Shown here piece by piece: positions 22,679 to 34,505 of a DNA stretch of 64,000 bases. The translations under genes were made by a program, and so were the position numbers. Source of the stretch: Hoplostethus atlanticus (Eukaryota; Chordata; Actinopteri; Trachichthyiformes; Trachichthyidae); the NCBI GenBank assembly GCA_034670405.1, contig JAXDDX010000023.1, positions 4,238,501 through 4,302,500 on the forward strand, read 5' to 3'. Below the pieces are notes generated by a model, which saw only the letters and a program-made list of their open reading frames with translations, made no database searches and was not told where the DNA came from. The first letter of the stretch is position 1. Every line of letters starts with the position of its first letter.

Positions 22679-25600
22679 CAGTGTCTTTCTCGTCATGTTT
22701 GCCGTGTGGAAGCAGGACCCCACCCAAGGTCAGGGGACTGAATAGAAAAGTTGTATAGGAAAGATTTGTGGCAGGATTGCGAAACAGTGCCACTCTGTGT
22801 TGAAACACAGCAATTATGGGTTGGAACCGAGCGAGGAGTAATTGATGTGACATTTGGAGGGAGTTGGAGGTGGAAGAATGTCAATCAGTCATTTGTCTTT
22901 CAGTTGATCTTCATGTGTTTCTTTGTCCATCTACAAACACAGTGAGCCTGTTCACAGCTATGTGCAGTTATCCACCCCCACCTGCTAGACATGCATCTAT
23001 CTGTCCACACCCTCTCCAAACTATGCACTTATGTATTTTTTACCAAGAGGAAATGAGGAACCGGTTATTTTTGCAATATCATCTATGTATCATCATTAGT
23101 GTCCTGCCTGCCTGTCACATCCATCCATCCATTCTGAAACTCAACCATCGCTATCAATCCACTCACAGCCATTCATTTATGCACCAAGGCACACAATTGT
23201 ATGTTTCACTTATTCTGACCCACAATTCATTTACTTTACTTTGTCTTTCTGCAGGTACGCTTCCTGGAGCAGCAGAACAAGATGCTGGAGACCAAATGGA
23301 ACCTCCTGCAGGACCAGACCACCACGCGCTCCAACATCGACGCCATGTTTGAAGCCTACATTGCCAATCTCCGTAAGCAGCTAGACAACATGGGTCACGA
23401 AAAGGTCAGACTGGAGTCAGACCTGCATCACATGCAGGGCCTGGTTGAGGACTTCAAAGTGAAGTGAGTGGGGTTAAAGTTATGTTTAAATAGGTTTTTG
23501 TCAATTTCATTTTTATTCAACTGCTGTATTGACAAAGATTGAGATATTGTTTTTCTTAATTTTTTCATCTTCAAATCCTCTATTTCCCAGGTATGAAGAT
23601 GAGATCAACAAGCGCAATGAGTGTGAGAACAACTTTGTCCTCATAAAGAAGGTCTGTTCAATTTACCAACATATCCATGATCTTGAAACTATATTCGATT
23701 AACTAATTTGACTTCAACCATATTGAGTCCACACAATGGCCGATAGGACCTTAAGGACAAGGCTCTATGCAATAATGAATATTGTCATTGCTGTGTGTTG
23801 CCATGCAGGACACAGATACAGCCTACATGATGAAAATGGAACTGGAAGCCAAACTGGATGGCCTTTCTGATGAGATCGAGTTCCTCACGCAGATCTACGA
23901 TGCGGTGAAGAACCCTATAAATCATCCCATTTTACTTTTAAATTGTAGATTAAGTGACAAATGTACCTCATCCAAGAGCGAAGGGTCGCAGTTATTTGTT
24001 TGCAACGTCCATTTCTCATTTGCTCATGTTGCTCTGGTATCGTGTGCAGGAGATTCGAGAGTTGCAGGGCCAGATCAAGGACACATCTGTCGTGGTGGAG
24101 ATGGACAACAGCCGTAACCTTGACATGGATGCCATCGTCGCTGAAGTGCGTGCCCAGTACGAAGACATCGCCAACCGCAGCAGGGCCGAGGCTGAGACGT
24201 GGTACCATACTAAGGTCAGACCACTCTTCCCAGTGTTAGAAACTAAAGCCTACAACCAAAGTATACTGTTGTTTGTAGGGTCATTCCCCTTCAGCTCAGT
24301 AGTACCCTGGTTTACTGTTATACATTTGAAACAGGAAAGCATGAACGATTCCTAAGATCACCAAAACATACCAACATCACCATGCTGTGTTTTGATGACG
24401 TCAGCATGAGTTTGCCCTGTCTGTAACAGTATGAGGAGATGCAGCAGTCAGCAGGTAGATATGGGGATGACCTGAAGGCGTCCAAGGCTGAGATCGCAGA
24501 CATGAACCGCAGGATAATGAGGCTCCAGTCCGAGATTGACATCATTAAGTCACAGGTGAGGAACCGTCTTGGAATATTTGGTGTCTCCTACTGGTGATGC
24601 TCTTGTCTACTGAGCTACAAAGCGTTAGAATTAGTCCAGAGTTGTTGAGTATTTGTAACAAGTTTTAACAGGCTTTTGTTTTTCACAATGATTTGACCTT
24701 CAGAAAATGTCCAGAGTCAAGGTTACCCATCAAGGAAATGTGGTTTAATGAATCTTTGCACTACACGTCACTCTGTTCTTTCTTCTCCACTCTTAGAGAA
24801 ACAACTTGGAGGCTCAGATCGCTGAGGCCGAAGAGCGTGGTGAACTGGCAGTGCAGGATGCCAAGCTCCGCATCAAGGACCTGGAGGCTGCTCTTCAGAG
24901 AGCCAAGCAGGACATGGCCCTGCAAGTCCGCCAGTACCAGGAACTGATGAATGTGAAGCTGGCCCTGGACATTGAGATCGCCACCTACAGGAAGCTGCTA
25001 GAGGGAGAGGAGAGCAGGTAAGATGTTAGAGGTGGATGTGCACTAGCCTATGGTCATCATAATGAGAAACATTTCTTGTTTTCAGTGAGAAAATGTATTT
25101 TATATAATTTTGCTTGTTGCTTCTCTTTCCCTGTCTCTCTTTACAGGTTGGCAACTGGAATCAAGACCAGTGTGTCCAAACAGACTTGTAAGTTCATGTT
25201 CTGCCTCTGTGAAACATAATTTTTTTTCTTATAACTGTATTAATCCTATAATACATTTTAGAACGATAGTCTACACAATAGGAGGTCAGGCACACTTTAA
25301 GTTCCTAGGAATACTAGTGATTTTTCTGTAGGGAATAGTTGTGTTTCCAGTGTTTGTTTCTGGTTATGAAGCATATTCAGACCAATACAATACATATAAC
25401 TCATATCATATTTGAATAAGTGTTTTTATTCCACACGTCAACTTGTAGCAGTGAACTACAAAGCCTACGGCCTGGAGAGTTCCCGCACCCCTTCCTACGT
25501 CAGCTCCTCTTTCGGCGGGGTCAAGGCTGGAAGCATTTCTCTCAGCGGTCATGAGGGGGCGCTGAAGAGCGGCGTGGCCAGCAGCACCACGGTCACCAAG

Positions 25601-25750
25601 ACTGAGACTGTGGTTGTCAAGGCCGTGGAGAAGGAGAAGGAGGAAGAGCAGGGAGCAGCTGAGGAGACAGCCGATGCTGGTGAGGAGCAGCAGAAGGTGC
25701 AGGAGCAGGAGCAGGAGCAAGTGGAGGCACAAGCCGTGGCCGAAGAGTGA
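21233..25750 (+). CDS. krt8: Type II keratin 8-like, complete nine-exon gene
   Basis: A basic/neutral type II keratin that pairs with K18 in cytoplasmic filaments. Exons are 21233-21697, 23255-23463, 23591-23651, 23809-23904, 24050-24214, 24430-24555, 24797-25017, 25147-25187 and 25449-25750. Internal sizes 209, 61, 96, 165, 126 and 221 are the type II keratin pattern, and the join is open for 561 codons. The ATG in GTGACCATGT is preferred over one eight codons upstream because it gives the family-like start MSLR. The head is Ser/Gly-rich, followed by [17 protein letters not shown]. The helix-initiation motif is [14 protein letters not shown] (142-155). The rod ends with [15 protein letters not shown] (to 448). 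The tail contains [12 protein letters not shown], resembling the K8 tail, and then an unusual Glu/Gln-rich end. Position divergent to krt18 supports krt8, although one-to-one orthology needs a phylogeny. Confidence 0.92.
22643..22677. repeat. (CA)n microsatellite in krt8-like intron 1
   Basis: About 17 CA units, inside the 1.56-kb first intron of the krt8-like gene. Confidence 0.95.
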
Positions 25751-26345
25751 AGTTTGCTTCCCGTTTCACTGATAATCGATTGATGTTTTTTGGTTTTCTG
25801 ATCCAGGAGGAACTAGGAGGTTAAGAATAAGTACACCTGAACCACACTTTGCTTACTATTCATTTGATTCAGGTTAACGATACCATATGTGCCTTCACCA
25901 TGGAATCCTACAGTTTTAGCAAACACTTCCTTTTCTCCCAGCAGTGTTACCTCCGAAAATTGCTTAGATTAAATGGAGAGGTGCTCCTGGGCGATTATTC
26001 ACTGTCAAACGTAGTCGGAGTCACTGCCAATAGGTCGCACTTATCACTGCACCACGACTACACCTGTTTAGCCAGCAGGCGGCACTGTGGTGTCTGTTTT
26101 CCTCTGCTGGGCCACTCCTGTCCTTTGGCCAATGCAAAGCACTGCTGTAATACTGTCTATCTGCAGGTCAACTTCTTATTCTTAGTGCAATGACATACTG
26201 CTGTCAAAGGAGGCTAATATGGGCGCAATGAAATCATCGCTACTTTACCAAAAGGTTGACAGTCAACTGTAAGAAAACAAATAGCTTCCCATGACTTCAA
26301 CTGTGAAGCTGCTGTTGGCAACATCTTGTGTCCCCTTTACTCAAC

Positions 26346-26351
26346 AATAAA
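26346..26351 (+). terminator. krt8-like polyadenylation signal
   Basis: AATAAA about 595 bases after the stop codon at 25748-25750, the first good signal downstream. It implies a 3' UTR of about 0.6 kb (25751 to about 26370). Small open frames in this UTR are not considered genes. Confidence 0.6.
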
Positions 26352-26667
26352 TGTCCCAACAGTATTTTACATGACGTCTTCTTGTATTTTTAGGAAAAAT
26401 GTTTGATTGTTTTTTGTCAATTGCACTGAAAATCTTACATAACTGTTGAGCACTTCATTGGAAATTTACTTTTACACCTTACCTCTGGAAGCAAAAAGTA
26501 ATACAAACTTTGAAATAACAAAAACACCGCCTGTGCAATCAGCCTGAGGAGATGTGTAAGTAATTACACTCTAGTGTGTTGACTCTGGAAGTATCAGACA
26601 CCATCACTGGCACACGATAGAATAGGCGTGGCATATGCAGAAAGGGAAGCATAAGATTTCCACAACA

Positions 26668-26740
26668 TCTCTCTCTCTCTCTCACTGCAATTTCCCCTCG
26701 GGGACAATAAAGAGCGATCTATCTATGTGTGCACACACAC
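26668..26740. mobile_element. Retroposon 3'-tail fragment with TC/TATC tail
   Basis: A (CT) run, then GCAATTTCCCCTCGGGGACA, AATAAAG and a short ATCTATCTA run. The CCCC-loop-GGGG hairpin followed by AATAAAG and TATC repeats resembles the 3' end of widespread fish LINE/SINE retroposons. Only the tail survives. Confidence 0.5.
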
Positions 26741-27404
26741 ACAATTTGAGTTGTATTCATCAGCATAGAAAATTTACCTCAATGCAGCATTAATACAAAT
26801 TCCAGAAAATAGACCCATTCTCTGGACCCTCTGACAAGTCCCAGCCTGCCCCGGTCTGAAGTTTAGGGTGACTTAACAGGAGCCAGGTGAGAAACTGGAG
26901 GCTTTTCAACAGCATAACGCTGACAATACCCATTATGTCCTCCATGTAGGTTGGAGATCATGCAAAAGCTTATGTGTGTGCACATCTGAGCGTGTGTGTA
27001 CACCAGTGTTTGCTTAGGGCCGGGACAATCAGGCATAAGAGTGGTAATACATATGTCATTTATCTGAGGAATAAGATGTTTTTCTTTTCCACAGATGGAT
27101 TACATAAGAAGGTTTTGAGCTCTTAAAGGAACAGGTCTAAACATGAAATACGGGTTGTGGTGTGGCACCCAAGGCTATAACTTCACATGAAACCCAAGCA
27201 ACAAAACTCCACAAACCCACCAATCCCACCCATCCAGAACATGGAGACACAGCCTCCATTGCTGACGACAAAACTACGGCTCCTGGCATGTTACGCGCAC
27301 TGACAGGCTGGACAGGACATTTTCAGGTTTCAAGGGTTGGTCATTGAATTGAAAAAGTGATGTCCCTCGTATACCGGTCTGTGACTAGGCTTACATGCAG
27401 TGCA

Positions 27405-27490
27405 GGGCAATTACATTACATTACATTACAGTCATTTAGCAGACGCTTTTATCCAAAGCGACTTACAATAAGTGCAATAAGTGCAATTGT
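27405..27490 (+). mobile_element. Short interspersed repeat with ATTAC tail, copy 1 (short)
   Basis: It starts with tandem ATTAC units, then CATTTAGCAGACGCTTTTAT and CCAAAGCGACTTACAATAAG. The same block occurs at 36851 and, inverted, at about 62945-63016. The core is very common in fish genomes. The family name is left open. Confidence 0.7.
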
Positions 27491-30214
27491 GAAGTTTAAC
27501 ACATTGGTACTTGCAGCCTAACAAGGAAGACCTCCTTCATTGCTGTAGCTGCAAGCTCCACCTCTATACATCCATCCTGTCATATTTCAGATATGCAAGT
27601 AGGTATGGGGTGAAGCTAGTGACAATAGTAAATCCGACAAATGAAAGAAACTTGGCTGCCTTGCTGTTGTTGAGTGGCGAGAACCCCATATGCTCTCTCG
27701 TTCTCCATCTTAAAGTTGACATGGGGATAATGACATGTCACATATTGAGTAGTTTCAACTCTAACTTTATGTTATGTAATGCATAGTATATGACTCTGAG
27801 AGTAAATATGTTCAAAAAGAAAATCTAATGAATGCATTTCTCTTTGCTTGTCCAATTGCCTGCAGGCCAATGTTGTCACGCTGTAAAAGGAAGAAATACC
27901 TGTGTACCTTAGATTACCTAGGGTTATAGTTATCAGGACATTTTCACACGTTTTCATACATTTTCACTATGCGACACAAACATATTTGATTAAAATAGTT
28001 TACTATTGTTTCAGGAACATTCATTTGACCAAATGAATGTGTTGAAATGTTTTCCACTGTACACCCCACTGAAACCAAACAAAGACATTTTTGACTCAAT
28101 AATAGACTTGAAAATGAAGGTTGGCATGCTCTTCAACTGGTTTCTAAGGGGTTAAATTACTCAGTTGTGTACAATGACAGAGTGATGAAGTGTGATGAAG
28201 ATCAAGTGTGAAATCTATCCTCAAGTGGAGCTTAAGTAGTTTAATTCACTAATACTTAAGGCCATTTAAAGAAACAACACTATTAGACTGGGATAGTCTT
28301 GTAAAGTGTCAGATTTAATAGCCTTGAATCACTCTCAAATCACACTGCCAGCAATAAAATTCATTACCAAGTCAATTTTCTCCTCCTGGATCTGTCCATA
28401 CAGGCGTCAACATAAATGATGGCAAGATTGACAAGTGTTTTTTTTACAACACTGCAGACTGCAATTTTTTTTCTCTCAAAGCTTGAGTAACAAGTTTGAA
28501 TTCCTCTGTCAACTTGTGTTTGGGACCACTGACAGATGGAGGAACAAATTCAGTAGAAACAAAGATTAAACAAAATATCCTGGGTGGCAAGTTTAGGTGT
28601 GTCGCATTCTTTGTGTGGGAAACAAAAGAGTGTGCAGCAACAGCTACTGCTTTCTCATCAAATCAAAATCTTCTTAAAATAGTCAGGTTGTATGACAATT
28701 GTTGTGTTTACTTTGTGAAACCAGTAAAAAAGTTTTATAACCAAATGACAAACTATAATTTAAGTATGCTTAAGCATCCTAAGCATCTCTTGTTTGGTTA
28801 ACATGGTCTGTAAAAGCTGCCAGCTGGCTTAGAGATGCTATCTTCTGTCATTCTCTTTTCACACTAATTGACAGGTAGTCTCTGCCTTAAAAGCAGGACT
28901 GGACCAGCCTGTAAACTGGACCACTTCAGTTCCTGCACAGTCTATCTCAGCTATGATCTGACCACACCAAACTGCCCCACCCCAAAGATGGTGTCTGGTT
29001 GCATTGTGTGAATAGCTCTAAGTAGATAGTGTCCAAAGACTGTCTACTTAAATTCCTGCATACTTACACAATAGTTTCACCTTTTTCATGATATATCAGT
29101 TTGCAAAATAATTATGTGGCATCTAGTTTAAGAGATCAACTAACTAGCTAGAAATCCACCAATATGCCAATCTTTAGAACAACAGCCTGTTTCATTCCAT
29201 AGATCTGATAATTGCACAGTGGCTGGTTGGTGAGATAATTCCTGACCCATTCCCATGCTATCAATTTGTATTTTGTTACATGAACTATGAACGGCTTTGT
29301 TGTATTGCTGTTTTAAACCAGAATTTATGTATGCATTATGTCTATCTATCCTCCCCCACACACACATACATTATTCTTGCTTGTAAAGAATTTGAGGGTG
29401 TGTACCTAACAAAATGCCTCTAGGCCTGCACATGCTTTAGGCTGCAATAAGCCAGGTAGGCTAGGTCTCATGTTAAGGTTGTTGATTTGAGCATGACTTT
29501 CCCTTTCAGGACAGGCTGTACAGAGTAATCCTCGTGCATAACCTAAGAGTGGATATAATGTGTACAAAAAGGTTACAAGGAGGTTTTCTCCAGTATCCTG
29601 TGATGTATCAAAAGATAAATCCAATTTCAATCATTAAAAAAGGTATGGATGTCATAGATATTTCAATTTGTTTTTTATATTCCATGAGATTATTATACAC
29701 TCAAAGGAAAAAGTCACAGATTGCTGTTCATCCCTTTGAATCGTAAAAGCCAATGTACTCCGTTCAACCAGGCTTTGGGAATATCTACATCAAGGCTATG
29801 AGTCTAGTGTTATCGTGACCTGAGTACTGATAGGTTTGCCGGTGGCACAGATCTGGCATTCTGTGGTCAGAATGTAGCTCTGCACACCCAGGTTAATAAT
29901 TTCCTACTATCCCTACCAATCAGGTATTTGTGGTCATCTGGCAGTAGGGTAAAAAGGCAGTGAAGTTTTATGGTGCATGTTCACACACACTCACTTTCCT
30001 CTCACTTGTTCAAACATGTATGCACATAGCAGTCTCTCGTACCCCTCCCAACAATTCTAGTTCGTTAGACATCTGCAACCATTCGCTGTTGTTTTTTTAC
30101 ATTTCTACCATGTTTAAACCATGTTTAGTGTAAAATCTTTATTGGGGCCATTTTCTCAGATAGTGAAGTGCATGAATGAAAATGAGGTTTTAATGATTGT
30201 GATATGCAAGCCAT

Positions 30215-30220
<6 letters not shown>

Positions 30221-30261
<41 letters not shown>

Positions 30262-30265
30262 CACA
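30221..30265. repeat. (CA)n microsatellite
   Basis: About 20 CA units with one CG interruption in intergenic DNA. Confidence 0.95.
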
Positions 30266-30845
30266 GTCCATGAGTATGTAATGACAAGACAGTGGTTGCT
30301 AGGCAGTGCTGCAACAATAACAGGAGGCTAGACATTAATCATAATGAATTGTGGGAAGTGAAAGATAAGCCCTAAGAAAACAAGAAACAAAGACTCATCA
30401 GTCTTTTCCTGGATATGTGCCGCTGTTTTAGGACATAGTATAACATTTATATTGCTGCCCAAAAACATCAAATAATTTCTGCTTCACATTTGTGTTGAAT
30501 AAACTGAACAGCAAAAAGAACGGGCAGCGTGGTTCCTGAGAAAATTCACATTCACAAAACACATACCAGGGTTGAAGAATAATATATGACAGTGATTAAA
30601 AAGTATTAAAAATACATGTCATTGCGATTCTGTCATGATCCTCCACAAGTCATCAGGTATCTATAATCCTCTAAATCCAGGCTAGTTGCAAGACCAAACA
30701 GGTTTCAAATCCCATAGTGGCCTTTAACTCTTTAACTCGTGCATTACTTTAAAGACAGTTGCTATAGGCGTGTGCATGCATATAGTAGATTCTTGAGCAA
30801 CTGGCAGTAAATTCCGCAGATTTCTATTGAAATGAGTGATGGATA

Positions 30846-32006
30846 TACACCCATCAGCCACAACATTAAAACCACTGACAGGTGAAGTGAATAACATTGA
30901 TTATCATATTATTATCATGATTATTATTATGTTACAATGTCACCTGTCAAGGGGTGGAATATATTGGGAAGCAAGTGAACAGTCAGTTCTTGAAGTTGAT
31001 GTGTTGGAAGCAGGAAAAATGGGCAAGCGTAAGGATCTGAGCGACTTTGACAAGGGCCAAATTGTGATGGCTAGACGACTGGGTCAGAGCATCTCCAAAA
31101 CAGCAGGTCTTGTGGGGTGTTCCCGGTATGCAGTGGTTAGTACCTACCAAAAGTAGTCCAAGGAAGGACAACCGGTGAACCGGTGACAGGGTCATGGGCA
31201 CCCAAGGCTCATTGATGCAAATGATGATGCATTGATAGAAAGGTGTCAGAACACACAGTGCATCGCAGCCTGCTGTGTATGGGGTCAGAGTGCCCATGCT
31301 GACCCTTGTCCACCGCCGAAAGCGCCTACAATGGGCACGTGAGCATCAGAACTGGACCATGGAGCAATGGAAGAAGGTGGCCTGGTCTGATGAATCATGT
31401 TTTCTTTTACATCATGTGGACGGCCGGGTGCGTGTGCGTCGTTTACCCGGGGAAGAGATGGCACCAGGATGCACTATGGGAAGAATGGGCCGGTGGAGGC
31501 AGTGTGATGCTCTGGGCAATGTTCTGCTGGGAAACCTTGGGTCCTGGCATTCATGTGGATGTTACTTTGACACGTACCACCTACCTAAACATTGTTGCAG
31601 ACCAAGTGCAGCGGTATGCAGTTGGCAACGGTATTCCCTGATGGCAGTGGCCTCTTTCAGCAGGATAATGCGCCCTGCCACACTGCAAACATTATTCAGG
31701 AATGGTTTGAGGAACATGACAAAGAGTTCAAGGTGTTGACTTGACCTCCAAATTCCCCACATCTCAATCCGATCGTGGGACATCTGTGGGATGTGCTGGA
31801 AAAACAAGGCCGATCCATGGAGGCCCCACCTCGTAACTTACAGGACTTAAAGGATCTGCTGCTAACGTCTTGGTGCCAGATACCACAGGACACCTTCAGA
31901 GGTCTCGTGGAGTCCATGCCTCGACGAGTCAGAGCTGTTTTGGCAGCACGAGGGGGACCTACACAATATTAGGCAGGTGGTTTTAATGTTATGGCTGATG
32001 GGTGTA
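30846..32006 (+). mobile_element. Tc1/mariner-type transposon, inactive, with intact terminal repeats
   Basis: Both ends carry an inverted repeat starting TACACCCATCAGCCA and continuing AACATTAAAACCAC. It is flanked by TA dinucleotides at 30844-30845 and 32007-32008, the Tc1 target duplication. The 1161-bp interior encodes the remains of one transposase. It is shorter than an intact Tc1-like element because of internal deletions. The terminal repeats match each other closely, so this looks like a relatively recent insertion into the keratin cluster. Confidence 0.93.
31019..31972 (+). pseudogene. Tc1-like transposase pseudogene
   Basis: Remains of a DDE transposase. The N-terminal helix-turn-helix region is readable ([20 protein letters not shown], 31019 on), with [20 protein letters not shown] after it. 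It breaks at an in-frame TAG just past that point (about 31156). Downstream pieces are in shifting frames: LQWAREHQNWTMEQWKKVAW with SDES, SVMLWAMFCWETLGPG, and a QQDNAPCH-type motif region. The final stretch reads HLWDVLEKQ...PRRVRAVLAARGGPTQY. Deletions near 31217-31240 and 31280, frameshifts near 31490 and 31615, and a TGA near 31742 are apparent. At about 31765-31780 the Asp-Leu-Asn-Pro-Ile-Glu catalytic block reads HLNPIVGHLWD, so the catalytic glutamate is lost. It cannot make active transposase. Confidence 0.9.
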
Positions 32007-32257
32007 TAAGCTCAGACAAGTGCATGACTTCTGAGATAATGTGTAGTGAGTCAGTGTGAGGCCAGTGATAGCACTAAACGTCTGAGTGAATGAAGGGTGG
32101 TGTCCCAGGAATGTGTTCACCGTAGGGCAAAGTCGACAGACCTGCTTCAACAAGTTATCTGCAGCTTATAGTAGCTGGGTCATGCACTTTCCAATGTGAG
32201 GAATAGGATATTTAATACTACAGTGAGAAAATGTATATAGAAAATGTACATTCTCAA

Positions 32258-32540
32258 GTTCAAGTTTTATTGGCTATTGGTACAAGTACAAGTATAAGTA
32301 CATTGGAATTCTTACTCCTGATCATTCCACCAGCACTCACTATTCAAACTCAAATAACAGTATAACACACTGAATGTAAAAAAGAAGAAGAAAATAAACA
32401 GAATATGTACATAATGTCAGGTCCAGTGTTTAAAGTGATAACAGTGCTACAGGAAAGTACCAGCAGTACTTAAAATGACTGATGCTGTAGATAGTCCCGG
32501 GGGGTCCAGTCTCTATATTAAGTCCCAGAATGGATGGCAA
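32258..32540. mobile_element. Non-autonomous interspersed repeat (unnamed)
   Basis: It starts CAAGTTCAAGTTTTATTGGC, then a run of AAGTACAAGTATAAGTAC and GGAATTCTTACTCC, and ends near GATAGTCCCGGGGGGTCCAG. Sequence of this character is a frequent fish dispersed repeat. It has no coding potential. The assignment rests on resemblance only. Confidence 0.4.
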
Positions 32541-34034
32541 AGAAAATGATTGAGAATAATAAATATATAAAAAGAACATAGCGTTGAAAGGGGACTGCCA
32601 GTTTCACTCCAAAGCTTTGGTTTGCTAGCATTGTTTAGCTCTGGATGTGCCCCCAAAAAAACACTGGAATTGACTGTGATTTTTTAAACTGTAGTCTGCT
32701 GATCAGGCCTGTACAGTTGTACCGGGAAGGAGCTGTAAACATATATGAAATCATGCAAAAACAGGTGTTAAAAGCTTTTAAATGCCCACTCATACAAACA
32801 CACCGTTGATTCAGTTGCTAGGTTTGTATTTGTCTAGACAACTCACACAATCTCTCCTGTCTCACTGAGAGTGAGTCATTCAATGGACTGAAAGACCAAT
32901 GTTTATACCGGTGTTCCCATGCCTGATTTCTTCCCACAAGTATGGTGAGGAATTGCTATTGCTATGTGCTATCAGCAAGGTGTTAAAGTCCAAAACGTAG
33001 TTTCTATCAGCAAAGAGTGTGGATTTCTTGCATGCCAACATACTGTTGACATCTTCCTAAAATGAGAAAATGTGGCCAACTAGGCACAGCAATGTAATTT
33101 GTTAACAATTTTTTTTCACTTTAATTTATCTTTTGCATTTTGAGATGCTCATTGTTGTGCTAACAATCCTTTTACTCTACACAGTCATTGCACGTAAACA
33201 CATTCTATTAACTGCGCCATTAGAAGATGTTTTAATGGTCAACTTGCCACCGCTGTGCTGTGTTAGGGTGTGTACATTTATAGGTGGTGAAAGCCTGAAT
33301 CCGATCCAACAACACTCCCACGTGAACACACCCACAACCCTCTGAAGAGGCCAAAACAAGCATGAAAGGGTGTGTTTGTGTGTCAAAAGGCTTCAGATTT
33401 TTTCTTCTGTGTTTGCACATTATTCTTCATATAGTCAATGAATGGTTTGATTATACTCTTTCAGATCAACCGAATGTGGTTGATTGCCTTCTGAGCTTTG
33501 TGAATGTTGCTGTGATGAAGCTGCAGGCTGGACTGAGTGATTCAACCTTCAAAGTTTGTGTTGAATTTGACATGGTCTCTGGACTGAAATAGAGCAATCA
33601 GAGTAATACACACAAATAACTATGAAACATAATACCCAATGTGTTAAATAAAAGTCTTCTAGCCATTTGCCCTATTTAACTGAAGAAATATAGCTGGGAC
33701 AACACTTTTAGACAAGGAATTTTGTGTTGTAGAGCAACTTTTCAGACACTGTTTGTTGTTTGTTGTGTGCACCATTTCCTTTGTCTTAGTGTTAGCATGT
33801 TGGCCCATTCAAAAAGATTTAATGTTAGCTACCACAGTTAATGTTGATTAGTGCTTGAACTGGGCACATGTGCACTGCACTGGTACTGTACATCAGACTG
33901 TTTTTCCCACTTGCACACTGGCATTTCCATTGCATATCATCACATCTCGATGTAACTTATAGTTCTTTGTAATATAATAATTGTTTATTTTTAATGTATA
34001 CTACTCTAAATAATCAAATACCTCACGACACATT
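32541..34034. other. Intergenic DNA without recognised genes
   Basis: No exon, RNA gene or mobile-element landmark can be supported. Open frames around 33133-33592 have no family features. Confidence 0.55.
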
Positions 34035-34325
34035 TGGGCCTACCAGGCCTGTCCGGCTGCCTCCCCCACTATCTGATCCAACTCACCACCAGATAGTGAT
34101 CAGTTGACAGCTCAGCCCCTCTCTTCACCTGAGTGTCATATGAACATATGGCCTCAGGTCCGATGAAACAACTACAAAGTCGGTCATCAACCTTCCACCC
34201 AAGGCACTCTGGTACCAGAATCCAAGAACCACACTGTTCGGGTTCCCATCGGGCTCCAGGAGTGGGCCCAGTGTCCCTATTCTGGGCAAGGTTCTCTTAG
34301 ATCTTGCTGCACCAGTCATATGTTT
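34035..34325 (-). mobile_element. Non-LTR retrotransposon fragment, endonuclease-region remnant
   Basis: On the minus strand, segments read RLMTDFVVVSSDLRPYV and, after frameshifts, a stretch resembling the LSTDHxLVVSWIRWW end of the APE-type endonuclease domain of fish LINEs (Rex1/CR1- or L2-like). The frame is broken. Only about 0.3 kb remains. Confidence 0.6.
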
Positions 34326-34334
34326 GTGATATTC

Positions 34335-34505
34335 ATGGACAAGGTATCAAGGCACAGCCAAGGTCTGGGGAGTGGCATTAGGGTGACATCTCTGCTGTTT
34401 GCAGAGGATGTCGTGGCTGAGTGAAGAGTGTTAACTCACTGTTGGGAGCCACGGGGGCAACAGTGGGCTTCCTTCCAGTCAACACTCTCAGGAAGCTGTG
34501 TCTGA
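34335..34505 (+). mobile_element. Non-LTR retrotransposon fragment, reverse-transcriptase remnant
   Basis: The plus strand encodes SLLFAEDVV, which resembles the catalytic LLFADDVV box of LINE reverse transcriptases with one Asp changed to Glu. It is followed closely by a stop. The segment 34455-34505 resembles a downstream LINE segment (AACACTCTCAGGAAGCTGTG). It points opposite to the neighbouring endonuclease fragment. Confidence 0.55.

Larger units (their letters stand above)
26741..30845. other. Intergenic DNA without recognised genes
   Basis: Between the krt8-like gene and the Tc1-like element no exon with splice signals and a recognisable product is visible. Contents are one short interspersed-repeat copy (27405-27490), a (CA)n run at about 30221-30265 and generic AT-rich sequence. 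Open frames up to about 100 codons are consistent with chance. Confidence 0.6.
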
